A DNA stretch of 64,000 bases, from NCBI RefSeq assembly GCF_002197845.1, contig NZ_NIDE01000018.1:106902-170901 (forward strand). The letters run 5' to 3'. Position 1 is the first letter of the stretch, and every line of letters starts with the position of its first letter. The notes below the pieces were generated by a model. It had not been told where the DNA came from. It ran no database searches and saw only the letters and a program-made list of their open reading frames with translations. The DNA is from Fimbriiglobus ruber (lineage in GTDB: Bacteria > Planctomycetota > Planctomycetia > Gemmatales > Gemmataceae). Shown here one piece after another: positions 1-10,228 of this stretch. Both the position numbers and the translations under genes were made by a program.

Positions 1-1879
1 GTATTTCCGGGTCCGACGTGAGATCGGCACTTGCTTCGTGTGGGCCGTCCGGGAGCCACCGGAACGCCTCCTCAATGAAGGGCGTGGCCTGGGACGACAC
101 CGGCGTTGTGGTCCGGCCCCCCACGATCTGGTCGGCGGGCAGGTGAGCCGATCCCAGCGGCACGGACACGGTGAATGTCGTTCCCGCCCCGACGACGCTA
201 TCGGCGGTAACGGACCCCCCGTGCAACTTGACCAACTCCTGCACGAGTGCCAGCCCGATTCCGCTCCCCTCGTGGGTGCGGCCTCGTGCGTTCTCGACCC
301 GGTGGAACCGCTCGAACAGCCGGGGCATCTCCTCGGCGGGGACGCCCGTGCCGGTGTCCCGGACCCGCAGTTCGGCGGCGTCCCCGACCCGCCGCACCGA
401 GACGCCGATTCCACCTTCGAATGTGAACTTGAGGGCGTTGGACAGCAGGTTGAGGACCACTTTCTCCCACATCTCCGGGTCCACGAACACCGGCTCGCCC
501 AGCGGCGGGCAATCGACCTCCAGCCCCAGCCCGGCCCGCTCGCACGCCGAACGGAACACACTGGCGAGGTCGATGGTGAGGGCGGTGAGGTCGGTCGGCT
601 GGTACACGGCCCGGACCCGCCCCGCCTCGATCCGGGAGAAGTCCAGCAGGCTGTTCACCAGGCGCAGGAGCCGCAGACCGTTGCGGCTGACGACTTCCAA
701 CTCGCCCCGCACGGCGGGCGGAAGGTTGGCCTCGCTGCGGGCCAGCAATCCCTCGATCGGGCCGAGCAGAAGCGTCAGCGGGGTGCGGAACTCGTGGCTC
801 ACGTTCGAGAAGAAGGCGGTCTTGGCCCGATCCAGCTCGGCCAGCGCCTCGGCCCGCCGCTTCTCCTCGTCGTAGGCCCGGGCGTTGGCAATCACCGTGG
901 CGATGTGACCGACCAATAGGTCGAGGAACCCCTTGTAGGCGTCGTCGAAAACGAGCAGGGGGCTGACTCCCGTCACGACGAACCCGGCGAGCCCGGTTTG
1001 CCCCGGCTTCGCCACCGGGAGGACGACGGCCTTTCGGGTCGGCTGCGGCCAAATGCCACCGGGGAGAGGGCCGAACCGCTCTTCGAGGTCATCGACCACG
1101 ACGGCGACCCCCGAAAGAGCGACCTGACGGAACGGCCACGTCGAGTGGTCCAGATCGACCTCGACGGGACAGGCGGGCGTTTCCGGGTCCAGGCCGTGCC
1201 GACCGACCAGCTGGGCCCGCCGCCCGTCGTCGCTCGACAGGTACAGGAGGACGAAGGGGAGGTCGTGCGGGCGACCGGCGAGGGTTCGGGCTGCGGACTG
1301 GCACGCTTCCTCGACGGACTGCGCCACGTCGGTCGTCTGCGCCGCCAGTTCCCGGAGCGTTCGCAACCGTCGCTCGGCGATGGACCGCTCGGTGTCCTCC
1401 GTGACCACGCACAACATCCCGCCGACGCTGCCGTCGTCGTCCGGGACCGGGCTGTACGAGAACGTGTGGTACGTCTCTTCGGGAAAGCCCTGCCGCTCCA
1501 GGATCAGGAGCAGCCCCTCGTCCCACGTCGCCTGCCCGGTGCGGACCACCGACTCGGCACGGGGGCCGATGTCGCACCAGATTTCGGACCAGACCTCACG
1601 GGCCGATCGGCCCAGCGCCCACGGGTGCTTGGGACCGAGGGTCATCCGGGCGTAGGCGTCGTTGTAGAAGAAGGTGAACTCCGGCCCCCAGCCGAGCCAC
1701 ATAGCGTACCGAGAGTTGAGCAGGGTCCGCACGAGCGTCTTGAGGCTCTGCGGCCACGTCCGGACCGGGCCGAGAGAGGTCTTCGACCAATCGAAGGAGC
1801 GAGTGCGTTCCCCCATCTCGCCGCCCCCGGCGATGACGGTGAGAAACTTATCGCTCTGTTGATCTGGTCGCTGACTCAT
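1..1879 (-). CDS. PAS-GAF sensor histidine kinase, C-terminus beyond window
   Basis: Two-component sensor kinase; 626 residues are visible and the frame is still open at base 1. From the ATG at 1877-1879 the order is: a PAS-like N-terminal region (about 1-170, GERTRSFDWSKTSLGP start), a GAF-like region (about 185-340), then HisKA with the phosphoacceptor in FSNVSHEFRTPL (His362), and an HATPase domain with NLLSNALKF, DTGTGVP and GSGIGLALV boxes. The last visible residues lie past the ATPase domain, so a receiver domain beyond the window is possible; proteins with this N-terminus are often hybrid kinases. No transmembrane segment is seen, so it is probably cytosolic and senses a ligand or redox state through PAS/GAF. 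It stands alone; the next gene on this strand is an SDR starting at 3081. Confidence 0.9.
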   Translation of the reverse strand, partial: MSQRPDQQSDKFLTVIAGGGEMGERTRSFDWSKTSLGPVRTWPQSLKTLVRTLLNSRYAMWLGWGPEFTFFYNDAYARMTLGPKHPWALGRSAREVWSEIWCDIGPRAESVVRTGQATWDEGLLLILERQGFPEETYHTFSYSPVPDDDGSVGGMLCVVTEDTERSIAERRLRTLRELAAQTTDVAQSVEEACQSAARTLAGRPHDLPFVLLYLSSDDGRRAQLVGRHGLDPETPACPVEVDLDHSTWPFRQVALSGVAVVVDDLEERFGPLPGGIWPQPTRKAVVLPVAKPGQTGLAGFVVTGVSPLLVFDDAYKGFLDLLVGHIATVIANARAYDEEKRRAEALAELDRAKTAFFSNVSHEFRTPLTLLLGPIEGLLARSEANLPPAVRGELEVVSRNGLRLLRLVNSLLDFSRIEAGRVRAVYQPTDLTALTIDLASVFRSACERAGLGLEVDCPPLGEPVFVDPEMWEKVVLNLLSNALKFTFEGGIGVSVRRVGDAAELRVRDTGTGVPAEEMPRLFERFHRVENARGRTHEGSGIGLALVQELVKLHGGSVTADSVVGAGTTFTVSVPLGSAHLPADQIVGGRTTTPVSSQATPFIEEAFRWLPDGPHEASADLTSDPEI

Positions 1880-2148
1880 CACGGTGTCCCATCACCCGCC
1901 CCGTCGTCACGGCTACACGCCCACGGCGAAAGCGGTTCCGGTCGTCCGCCGAGGCACAGAGGTCGATCGGTACGGCTGCCGCCTGTAAACTCGTTCACGG
2001 GATGATATTAACGGCAGACGAGGGGACAGGCAACGACCTCCGAACGGGAAGCCAAACAGCCGAATCGGAAAGGGTCGAGAAGGAACCGACCGCCCCAGAT
2101 TGAACGAGTCACGTGAGGTACGAAGCCGAATGAAGTGCCCCCGCCCGG

Positions 2149-3081
2149 TCACTCGGTCGTGTCGGCGATGGCCTTCCGAAGGGCCTCCGTCACCCCCATC
2201 GGGCGCACCGGGAACACGCCAAGGGCCGTCTTGTCCCGGACCACCGTGGGGTTCTTCAACCCCTCGATCAAGTGCCGACCGACCTCAAACTTGGCGGGCG
2301 TCACGAGCGCCAACCACAGGCCCGACAGGTACGGCGTCAACACCGGGACGAAGATCAGCCACCGCCGCAACCCCTTCTGCCGGGCATATTCCCGGATCAA
2401 GTCGGCGTAGGTCAACACGTCGGGGCCACCGATCTCGAACGTGCGGCTTCCACTCGCCGGCAACTCCCTCGCCGCCAGCAGATAGGCCAGCACGTCGTCC
2501 ACGGCCACGGGCTGGGTCGCCGTGGTCAGCCAGCGGGGGCAGATCATCACCGGCAGGCGGTCGGTCAGCGACTTCATCAACTGGTATGAGAGACTTCCCG
2601 CCCCGATGACCATCCCGGCCCGAAACTCGATCGTTTCGACCCCCGACGCCCGCAAAATGTCGCCGACCTCGTGGCGGCTGCGCAGGTGCGGCGACAGGTT
2701 CGGATCGGCGTCGTCCCCCAAGCCACCCAGGTACACAATCCGGCGAACCCCGGCCTCACGTGCGGCCCCGGCGAAGTTGGTCGCCGCCTGCCGGTCCTCC
2801 TTCTCGAAGTCCTTCGAGTCGGACATCAGGTGGACGAGGTAGTAAGCGGTGTGGACGCCCCGCATCGCCCCGGCCAGCGAGGGCGGGTCGAGAACGTCGC
2901 CCCGGGCGACCTGGGTGCATTCCCGAACGATGGGCCGCAACTTGTCGGGCGACCGGGCTAGACACCGCAGGGCGACGGGCTGGCGTTCGAGCAGCCGGAC
3001 GAGCCGTCCGCCGACGTACCCGGAAGCGCCGGTCAACAGCACGAGGGGAACGTCCGGGGTCGCCGGTTCTGGTTTTGGCAT
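2149..3081 (-). CDS. NAD(P)-binding atypical SDR-family protein
   Basis: 310-residue Rossmann protein of the NAD-dependent epimerase / atypical SDR type. The dinucleotide-binding motif GASGYVG is at residues 18-24. The middle part (YYLVHLMSD, IVYLGGLG, FRAGMVIGAGS) fits the YbjT/NmrA-like branch that lacks the classical YxxxK pair. The substrate is unknown. The gene is divergent from the DUF1990 gene at 3201; the 119-bp gap must hold both promoters. SDR, DUF1990 and TspO genes recur together near photolyase or light-stress genes in other bacteria, so a stress or isoprenoid-related role is an inference. Confidence 0.85.
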   Translation of the reverse strand: MPKPEPATPDVPLVLLTGASGYVGGRLVRLLERQPVALRCLARSPDKLRPIVRECTQVARGDVLDPPSLAGAMRGVHTAYYLVHLMSDSKDFEKEDRQAATNFAGAAREAGVRRIVYLGGLGDDADPNLSPHLRSRHEVGDILRASGVETIEFRAGMVIGAGSLSYQLMKSLTDRLPVMICPRWLTTATQPVAVDDVLAYLLAARELPASGSRTFEIGGPDVLTYADLIREYARQKGLRRWLIFVPVLTPYLSGLWLALVTPAKFEVGRHLIEGLKNPTVVRDKTALGVFPVRPMGVTEALRKAIADTTE

Positions 3082-3200
3082 CCTGTTTACAATGCCCCGG
3101 TTGGGAAGAGTGACGGTTTACGGATAGTATGTAGCGGGAACATTTTATCGTTCGGCGGACCAGGACGCAGGCTCGGCGGCGGGCGGGATCGAAGGCGGAT

Positions 3201-3785
3201 ATGTTGTCCCTGCGAAAACCGACCCCCGATACCCTGCGCCGGTTCCTGGCGACTCAGACGCCGTTACCGTTCACCTATCAGGCGGTGGGCGCAACCGCCG
3301 AGACGCCGCCCGTTGGTTACGTCGTGGACCGGACCCGCATCAAGCTCGGTGAGGGCGAACCGGTCTTTCGGTCGGCCATCGCCGCCTTACGGCGGTGGGA
3401 GCAGTTCAACCTCGGTTGGGTCGAAGCGTGGCCCTCGGACGTTCCCATCCAGACGGGCGAAGTCGTGGCGGTCATGGGGCGGGCCGCCGGCGTCTGGTGG
3501 CTCAACGCCTGCCGGGTCGTGTACGTCGTGGACGTGGCGGGACCGCTCTCGAAATTCGGTTTCGCCTACGGCACGCTGCCGGGTCACGTCGCGAGTGGCG
3601 AAGAGCGGTTCCTGATCGAGTGGGACCGGGGCGACAACGCCGTGTGGTACGACATCCTGGCTTTCTCCCGCCCACGCCACGTCCTGACCCGTCTCGGCTA
3701 CCCGGTCGTGCGCCGGTTGCAGAAACGATTCGGTCGGAACTCGGCGGCGTCCATGCTGCGGGCCGTAAGTCACGAAGGTCGATGA
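3201..3785 (+). CDS. DUF1990 family protein
   Basis: 194 residues. The order and spacing of conserved stretches (a YQAVGAT-like start, RIKLGEGEPVFRSA, LGWVEAWP, GFAYGTLPGHVASGEERF, then VWYDILAFSRPRH) match DUF1990, a small soluble domain of unknown function distantly like lipid-binding folds. The methionine at 3201 follows a purine-rich stretch and no upstream start is better. TspO follows after 49 bp on the same strand, so the two are probably co-transcribed. No catalytic residues can be named. Confidence 0.8.
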   Translation: MLSLRKPTPDTLRRFLATQTPLPFTYQAVGATAETPPVGYVVDRTRIKLGEGEPVFRSAIAALRRWEQFNLGWVEAWPSDVPIQTGEVVAVMGRAAGVWWLNACRVVYVVDVAGPLSKFGFAYGTLPGHVASGEERFLIEWDRGDNAVWYDILAFSRPRHVLTRLGYPVVRRLQKRFGRNSAASMLRAVSHEGR

Positions 3786-3834
3786 CGGGGCGTGAACTCG
3801 TAACCGTTCGGTAGCCGCAGTGGGGAACTGACCG

Positions 3835-4229
3835 ATGCCGTGGATCGAATGGTACGAGCGCTCCTGAAACCCTCGTGGACCCCCGTCCCTTCGACGATCA
3901 GCCTGATCTGGACGCTTCTCTACCCGATCATCCTCGTCAGCTTCGGGTTCGTGTTCGTGCAGGCGGTTCAGCGGAAATTGTCCCGGCTGGTCGCCCTCCC
4001 GTTCGCCGTGAACCTGATCGCCAACCTGCTCTTCATGCCGATCTTCGCCGGATTGCGGAACGTGCCGCTGGCGGCATCGGACATCGTGGTCGTGTGGCTG
4101 ACAATCCTGTGGTGCGTAGCGGCGGTCTGGCCGCATTACCGCTGGGTCGCCGTGCCCCAGGTGCCGTACCTCGTGTGGGTGTCGCTCGCCACGACGATTC
4201 CGTTGTCGATCGCGGCGACGAAGCGGTAG
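3835..4229 (+). CDS. tspO: TspO/MBR family membrane protein, frameshifted near its start
   Basis: Tryptophan-rich five-helix membrane protein that binds porphyrins or tetrapyrroles in characterised members. The TspO signature KPSWTP and the YPIILVSFGFVFVQ helix are clear, and hydrophobic segments follow to the end. The family N-terminus MPWIEWYER is encoded from the ATG at 3835, which has GGGGA upstream, but that frame stops after ten residues. The rest of the protein is in the frame that begins GTG at 3840. Adding one base near 3859 (CGCTCC to CGCCTCC) restores ER-LLKPSWTP and a 131-residue protein. As written, only a GTG-initiated product lacking the N-terminus could be made. It follows the DUF1990 gene. 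Confidence 0.75.
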
Positions 4230-5115
4230 CGTCGAGTGAAGTGCGGTGACGCCGTTGCACTCGCCCCTCACGCCGGGAAGTACTTCCCGAAAGCGATCAA
4301 GAGCCTCGGCGAGCCCTTTCGCCGCGCGGGCGATCCGTCGCTCGGCGCGTTCCGCTGTCTGATGTTGTTTATTGCCCCGCACCCAGTGATCGAACGGGGC
4401 GCGAACACCGCCTTCCAGGAGTTTCAAATCCTGGCTCCATTTGTCGTGTGCGAAGGCCGTTTCGAAGCCCCGGCGGAAAAGTCGGGTATGGGACGGGCGA
4501 TGTCGGTCACAGCGAGAACCACAGAGGAGCAGATCGTCGTCCCGCGGTTGTTGAGGTAGCCGGCCATGGCGTCGGCGGCCGCCCCCCGGGTCGCCGGCCC
4601 GGGCCAGCGATGCAATGGCCATCCCGACCCACACGCGGGCCCGCGGCCGGCAGAAGGCGTGGTCGGCCAACAGATCGTATACCTTGCGGACGAACCGGCC
4701 GTGACAGTGCGGACAGAACCGGGCGGCACACGGCCAATCGGGCCGGCCCACGGCGTCGAACGGTGGACACCGGGTCGTGACCGCGAACGACGCAGGGGAC
4801 CCGGACAGCATGAAGGTCCCCGCGTCGCGAAGCCGGTGCCACCGGCCCAACCGGACCTGGTATAGGGGTCGGACCACCCCTGAGAGAACGATCCCCGGCC
4901 GCGTCGGGGCCGCGGAGGGCGTTGACGGCTGTAACCAGTCGGGATCGAAGACGTGCGGCCGTCACGTCGGGGCCGAAGAGGGGACGGCCATGACCGATCT
5001 GTCGGAGTGAAGAAGCCGACTCGTTGGGGCCGGCGTGGCCGGTTGGTGTTTGCGCTCCACCCGGCTCGGCTCTGTGGGCCGGTCGGGTGGCTTTGGTCTT
5101 GGATTTCTTCTTCAT
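4230..5115 (-). pseudogene. Decayed gene of unknown function with CxxC motif
   Basis: Protein-like stretches lie on this strand in three frames. An ATG at 5115 starts a basic N-terminus (MKKKSKTK). A second frame carries VFDPDWLQPS, a long segment, and CPHCHGRFVRKVYDLLADHA with a zinc-finger-like CxxC. A third carries DAMAGYLNNRGTTICSS. The second frame resumes with a charged helical tail (DKWSQDLKLLEGGVRAPFDH onward). This looks like one gene with at least two frameshifts; I do not recognise the family. A 60-bp part of the tail recurs at 11225-11290, and VxDPD-like pieces recur in the dispersed repeats at 10955, 46935 and 53635, which suggests a mobile or multicopy family. Confidence 0.35.
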
Positions 5116-5137
5116 CGGCGCGCAACGTTCCTTTCTC

Positions 5138-5208
5138 TATTCTCTGGCTTCAAGAGAATAGAACCAGGCACCGACCGCCGAGTTCCTGCCTGTAACCAGG
5201 CACCGACC
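5138..5208. repeat. Hairpin and 15-bp direct repeats upstream of decayed gene
   Basis: An 8-bp perfect inverted repeat, TATTCTCT/AGAGAATA with a 7-nt loop, covers 5138-5160. Right after it AACCAGGCACCGACC occurs exactly twice (5162-5176 and 5194-5208, 32 bp apart). The pair lies just upstream of the minus-strand ATG at 5115, so it could be an old promoter or operator; it could also be an IS end. Confidence 0.4.
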
Positions 5209-5379
5209 TCCGCGTTTATTCGGACCCGACAAAACACGGGGTCTCCGTTTCTGGTCCCGTCGTGGCGGTTTTGGGTTTCTACGGCGTTTACGTTGTCGCG
5301 CTATTTCCGGCCCCCGACGTGAACCAAACCGGTGGTCTCGAACCGGCCGATTTGGTCGACCCATCACGTCGACCACGCA

Positions 5380-5850
5380 CCCATCCGCTACCCGCCGACG
5401 GCCAGGTTGGCGATCCGCCCCAGCGTACTCTCGTACTCGACCAACTCGGCCAGCGAGGCCCTCGCGTCGGCCAAGAACCGGACCGCCTCCTCCGTGCGCT
5501 TGCGGGCGGTCACGCCCCGGAACTCGTTCCCGAACCCGCTCAACGCACCGTGCCGGAGGGGGACCATGACCCCGACGGCGGAGAACTGGCTGGCGTCCCT
5601 CTTCAGGTGCCATCGCTTGTCCTCGGCGCACGCCCGTCACGGGCCGCCGTTTCCTTCTCGCGCTCGGGCACGCCCGCCGCCCGGTCCTCGGCGTGAAAAC
5701 GAGGTGGGTCGGGTGCCCGACGACGTCGGCTGGCGCGAACCCGGTGATCGCTTCGACGCCGCCCAGCCGGTCCGGGACGCGGCCACCCGGGTCGGTGATG
5801 ACGCCGGCGTAGCCAGCCGCGTTCCCCAGAAGCAACTCCGGCCGCTGGTC
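5380..5850 (-). pseudogene. PAS-domain sensor fragment, decayed
   Basis: Minus-strand remnant of a PAS S-box as found in planctomycete sensor kinases. Pieces recognisable in shifting frames are LLLGNAAGYAGVITDPGG, APADVVGHPTHLVFTP, a KRW motif region, and a PAC-like FRGVTARKRTEEAVRFLADA tail. Several frame changes and no kinase domain show it is dead. It abuts an oppositely oriented PAS fragment (5975-6229), and the same head-to-head junction occurs again at 53015-53480. Confidence 0.6.
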
Positions 5851-5974
5851 ATTATCGCGGACCAGAAATCCCGCTCGCGGTCGGTCTGGTCGATCCCCCG
5901 CACGGCGAATCCGGTCACGTCCCCGGCCTCGTTCCGCAGTGCTGGTACACCCCGATCGCCCCGCCCGACCGGCT

Positions 5975-6229
5975 TGAGAAGCGGGGCATCTGGAGCGCAT
6001 CCGGCGCGGGGAGCGACTGGACGACTTCGAGACGGTCCGGGCAACCAAAGGCGGCGGCCGGGTCGACATCTCGCTCGCGGTCTTGCCCATTCGCGACGCC
6101 CACGGCCACCTCCTCGGCGCGTCGAAGGTCGCCCGCGACGTCACCGCCGTCAAGCGGGGCAAACGCGCCCTGGCCGAGGCCCGCCGACGGAGCGAAAACG
6201 CGCTCCAGGCGGGCGAGGTTGGGACGTAA
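5975..6229 (+). pseudogene. PAS/PAC fragment, plus strand
   Basis: An open stretch encodes the C-terminal half of a PAS domain with its PAC motif: ERLDDFETVRATKGGGRVDI, then LPIRDAHGHLLGASKVARDV, ending in QAGEVGT and TAA at 6229. No start codon or kinase domain is attached. The copy at 53195-53450 has a TGA early in the same motif. It ends 21 bp before the kinase gene at 6251 and is probably not part of it. Confidence 0.55.
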
Positions 6230-6250
6230 TATACTAATTCGGACGTCGCC

Positions 6251-9200
6251 ATGCACTCGGAGCCGACCGTGCCCGACCCCACCCTTCCGGCCGAGTCGGC
6301 TGAACAGACCGCCACGAAATCCGTCGCCGACCCGGCCGTAACCGCCAGCGGCCCCTCCGATCTTTCGGCCGCCGCCACCCACGTTGACGACCCCGCCACT
6401 CGCGCCCCCGTTCCGCCGACTGCCCCGTCCGGCCGCTACGAACTCGGTGACGAGATCGCCCACGGCGGGATGGGCGCCGTCTACCGAGCCACCGACACCG
6501 CCTTCGGCCGCGAGGTCGCCGTCAAGCTGCTCCTCGACCGGTACGGGCCGCAGTCCGGGACCGCCCGCCGGTTCGCCGACGAGGCCCGCATCACCGGGCA
6601 GCTGCAGCACCCGAACATCCCGGCCGTGTTCGACCTCGGCACGCTGCCCGACGGGCGGCCGTTCCTGGCCATGAAGCTCGTCAAGGGCGACACCCTCGAC
6701 GCCCTGCTCAAGGCCCGCCCCCACCAGTCGGCCGAGCGGGGGCGGTTCGTGGCCGCGTTCGAGCTGGTGTGCCAGGCGGTGGCCTACGCCCACGCCCACG
6801 ACGTCATCCACCGCGACCTGAAGCCGGCCAACGTGATGGTGGGGGCGTTCGGCGAGGTGCAGGTCATGGACTGGGGTCTCGCCAAGGTCCTCCGCATCGG
6901 CGGGGGCGACGGGGCGGCCGACCCGGAGGCCACGTCCGTCGCCTCCGCGGTGGTCAGCCTGCGGGACGCCGACGACCTGCTCACCCAGGCCGGGAGCGTC
7001 CTCGGCACTCCGGCGTTCATGCCCCCCGAGCAGGCGGTCGGGGCCGTCCACAAGATCGACGCCCGGAGCGACGTGTTCGGCCTCGGCGGCATCCTGGCCG
7101 TGATCCTGACCGGAGCCCCGCCGTTCGTGGCGAGTTCGGCCGAGACGAGTCGGGTGAAGGCGGCCACCGGAGACGTGGCCGACTGCTTCGCCCGGTTGGA
7201 CGCGTGCGGGGCCGACCCGGAACTGGTCGCCCTGTGCAAGCGGTGTTTGTCCCCGAAAGCGGTCGACCGCCCGGCCGACGCCGGGGAGGTGGCGAGGGCG
7301 GTGGCCGCGCTGCGGGCGGCGGCCGACGACCGGGCCCGGCAGGCGGAACTGGACAAGGTGCGGGTGGAAGGCGACCTGCGCGCCGCCGACGCCCGGACGG
7401 CCGAACAGCGTAAGCGGCGGAAGGTGCAGGCCGCCCTGGGACTCACGGTCGCCGCCTTGGTGGTGCTCGGGGGCGCGGTCGCCTGGCGGGCCCGGGAGCA
7501 CGAGCGGGGACGCCGCGAGCAGTCCGAGCGGGATGTGAATCAGGCCGTCGGGGCGGCGGTCGCCCGGTACGCCCAGGCCCGCGGGGCGGACCGCGACCCG
7601 GCCCTGTGGGCCGAGGCGCGGGCGGCCGCGCTCCAGGCCCGGGACCTGGTCGACCGCGCCGCGGCCCCGGCCGACGTCCGGGACCGCGTCCGCGACCTGC
7701 TCGCCGAGATCGAGCAGGTCGAGAAGAACCGCCGGCTGAGCGGCACCCTGCTGGAAATCCAGGCCGGCATGGGCGACGGGCTCGCCTTCAACAACAACCA
7801 GGACTTCGACGGGGCCGACGCCCGGTACGAGCAGGCGTTCCGCAATTACGGGACCGACCTGTTCGCCCTCTCCCCGGAGGTGGGCGCCGACCTGCTCCGG
7901 TCCCTCGGCGGCGAACGGACGGTTGAGCTGGCGGCCGCCCTCGACGACTGGGCGTACGTCCAGCGGTTCGCGATCGACGCCAAGCCGGGCCGGGACGCCC
8001 ACCTGTTCCGGGTGACCCGCGCGCTCGACCCGGACCCGGTCCGCAACCGGATCCGCGACGCCGTCACGGCCGCCGACCCGGCCGCCTGCTCGCCATCGCC
8101 GACGAGATCGACCCCGCCCGGCAACCGGTCCAAACGGTGAACCTGGTTCCCGTCTACCTGTACATCTTAACCGGCGCCCCCGACCACGCCGCGTCGATCC
8201 GGTTCCTGACGCGGGCCCAACCGCACCACCCCGGGGATTTCCAGATCAACCACAACCTCGCCTGGTTCTTGATCGGCGACGGGAAGTACGCGGAAGCCCT
8301 CCCGTACTGCATGGCGGCGATCGCCGTGCGGCCGAACGGCGCGGCGGCCTGGCTCGATTACGCCCGGGCCCTGGACGGGCTCGGCAGCACCGCCGACCGG
8401 ACCCCCATCCTGCGGCGGATTTGCGCCCTCGCCCCGAAGTCCGCGGCCGCCCGCCGCGAACTGGCGAACGCCCTCTTTCGTGCCGGCGACCGGCCCGGCG
8501 GCGTCGCGGCCCTGCGGGACGCCGCCGCCGTCGCCGGGGCGGCCCTCCGGCACCGGCCGGCCCACGGCCCGCTCGTCCAGTTAACGCGGGGCGTGACGGC
8601 CGACCTGGCGGGGGCCCTCCGCACCGACGGCGACCTCGTCGGGGCGATCGCCGCCTATCGAGAAGTGGCCCGGCTCGACCCCGAGGATGTCGGCTCGCTC
8701 ACCGAACTGGCGAACCTGCTCCGCGCTCGGGGGGACGAGGGCGGAGCCGCCGAGGTCGCCCGCCGGGCCGAAAAGCTGCTGGACGCGCGTGCGATGGACG
8801 CGCTGTGCGACGAAGCCGTTGCCCTGCTGGAGGCCGAGAAGCACGACGCGGCCCTCGCCCTGCTCCCCCGAATCACCGACGTGCGGAAGCGCCAACCGAA
8901 GGAGACAATCGCCCTCTCGAACGCCCTGGCCCGCGTCGGCGAAGGGTTGGTGGACAACGACCGGCCGGCGGAGGCCGAGCCCTTCCTGCGCGACTGCCTG
9001 GCGATCCGCCTTGCGCTCGCGCCGGGCTCGTGGATGACGGCGTACACTCGGACCTACCTGGGGGAGGCGTTGGCGGCCCGCATGCGGTTCACGGAGGCCG
9101 AGGCGGTCACGCGCCAAGGCTTCGAGTCGCTCGTCGGGGCGAGTTACCCGGACGACTGGCGGTCCTACGTCCGCTACCGCCTGTGGCAGGCGGCCGGCAC

Positions 9201-10224
9201 GCTGGCCGCCCTCGCCGACGCGGCCGGGAAGGCGGACGAGGCCCGGAAGTGGCGGGCCGAAGCCGATAAGTACGAACCCCCGCAATCCCGGGGGTATACG
9301 CTGGATGAGAAGGGGGACCTGGAAGGGGCCATCGCGGCCTTCCGGGCGGCCGTCCGGCTCGAGCCGACAGACGCCTCCGCTCAGATGGATTTGGGACAGG
9401 CTTTGGAGAAGAGGGGGAACTGGGACGAGGCACTGGCGGCGTTCCGGGCGGCGGCCCACCTCGACCCGACGGACGCGATCGCGCCCCTGCGGATCGCCAT
9501 GATCTGCATCACTCGCGAGCACAATTGTGCCGCCGCGCTGCCCCTCGCCGAGAAAGCGGTCGAACTTGCCCCGGGAGACGCCCAGGCGTTCGAGACCCTG
9601 GGACGAGCCCGGATGGGGGTCGGTAACCTGACCGGTGCCGTCGCCGCCTTCGAGAAAGCCCGCCGCCTCGACCCGAAGCATGCCGGCGCCCAAAAGGGGC
9701 TCGTCCAGGTCAGGTTACTCGGTCGTCTCCCGGCCGTTGTTGCGGGGACGGCCCGACCCGCCACGCCGGCCGAGGCCCTCCGCTTCGCCGAGCTGTGCGG
9801 TCTGCCGTGCCAGAAGCGCTACCTGGCCGCCGCCCGGCTCTCCGAGAAGGCGTTCGCCGCGGCCCCGAAACTGGCCGTCGATCTGGTCACCGCCGCCCGC
9901 TACACCGCCGCTTGCTCGGCCGCCCGGGCGGCCAGCGGGGACGGGGTGGGCGCCCCGGCCGACCCGGCCGTCCGGGCGGCGTGGCGGGCCAAGGCCCTGG
10001 GCTGGCTACGGGCCGATCTCATCCTGTGGCAGAAGTCGGCCGCGTCCTCCCGCATCCCCGACCGGCAGGCCGCCGCCGCCGCGCTCACCCACTGGCTGGG
10101 CGACGCGGACCTGTCGGCCGTGCGGCCGGGGCTGGCCCGGATGGCCATGACACCGGTCGAGCGGTCCGACTGGGACGCCCTGTGGGCCGACGTGCGGGCG
10201 ACCATCGTCGCCGCGCGATGGTAA
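6251..10224 (+). CDS. Membrane Ser/Thr protein kinase with TPR C-terminus (one frameshift)
   Basis: Large PASTA-less Hanks-type kinase, 1,324 residues after correction. The kinase domain (about 57-350) shows the glycine loop GGMGAVYRA, the AVKLL lysine, HRDLKPANV and a DWG in place of DFG, a variant common in planctomycetes; APE is PPEQ. A single transmembrane segment (about 396-413, LTVAALVVLGGAVAW) puts the TPR-rich half across the membrane. TPR units (for example DEKGDLEGAIAAFRAAVRLE and the next two repeats) run to residue 1,100. The frame of the kinase half stops at 8140 and the TPR half continues from upstream of 8137. Restoring one C near 8082 (GGCCGC to GGCCCGC) gives ADPARLLAIADEIDPARQPV and joins them. 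Targets are unknown. Confidence 0.85.
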
Positions 10225-10228
10225 AATC

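Noticed and set aside
198..1052. An Arg/Pro-rich minus-strand frame in the first kilobase
   Set aside because: It is one frame off from the histidine kinase, whose H, N and G boxes are continuous from the ATG at 1879.
5915..8002. A 695-aa minus-strand frame opposite the kinase gene
   Set aside because: Antisense shadow; the plus strand encodes clear kinase motifs.
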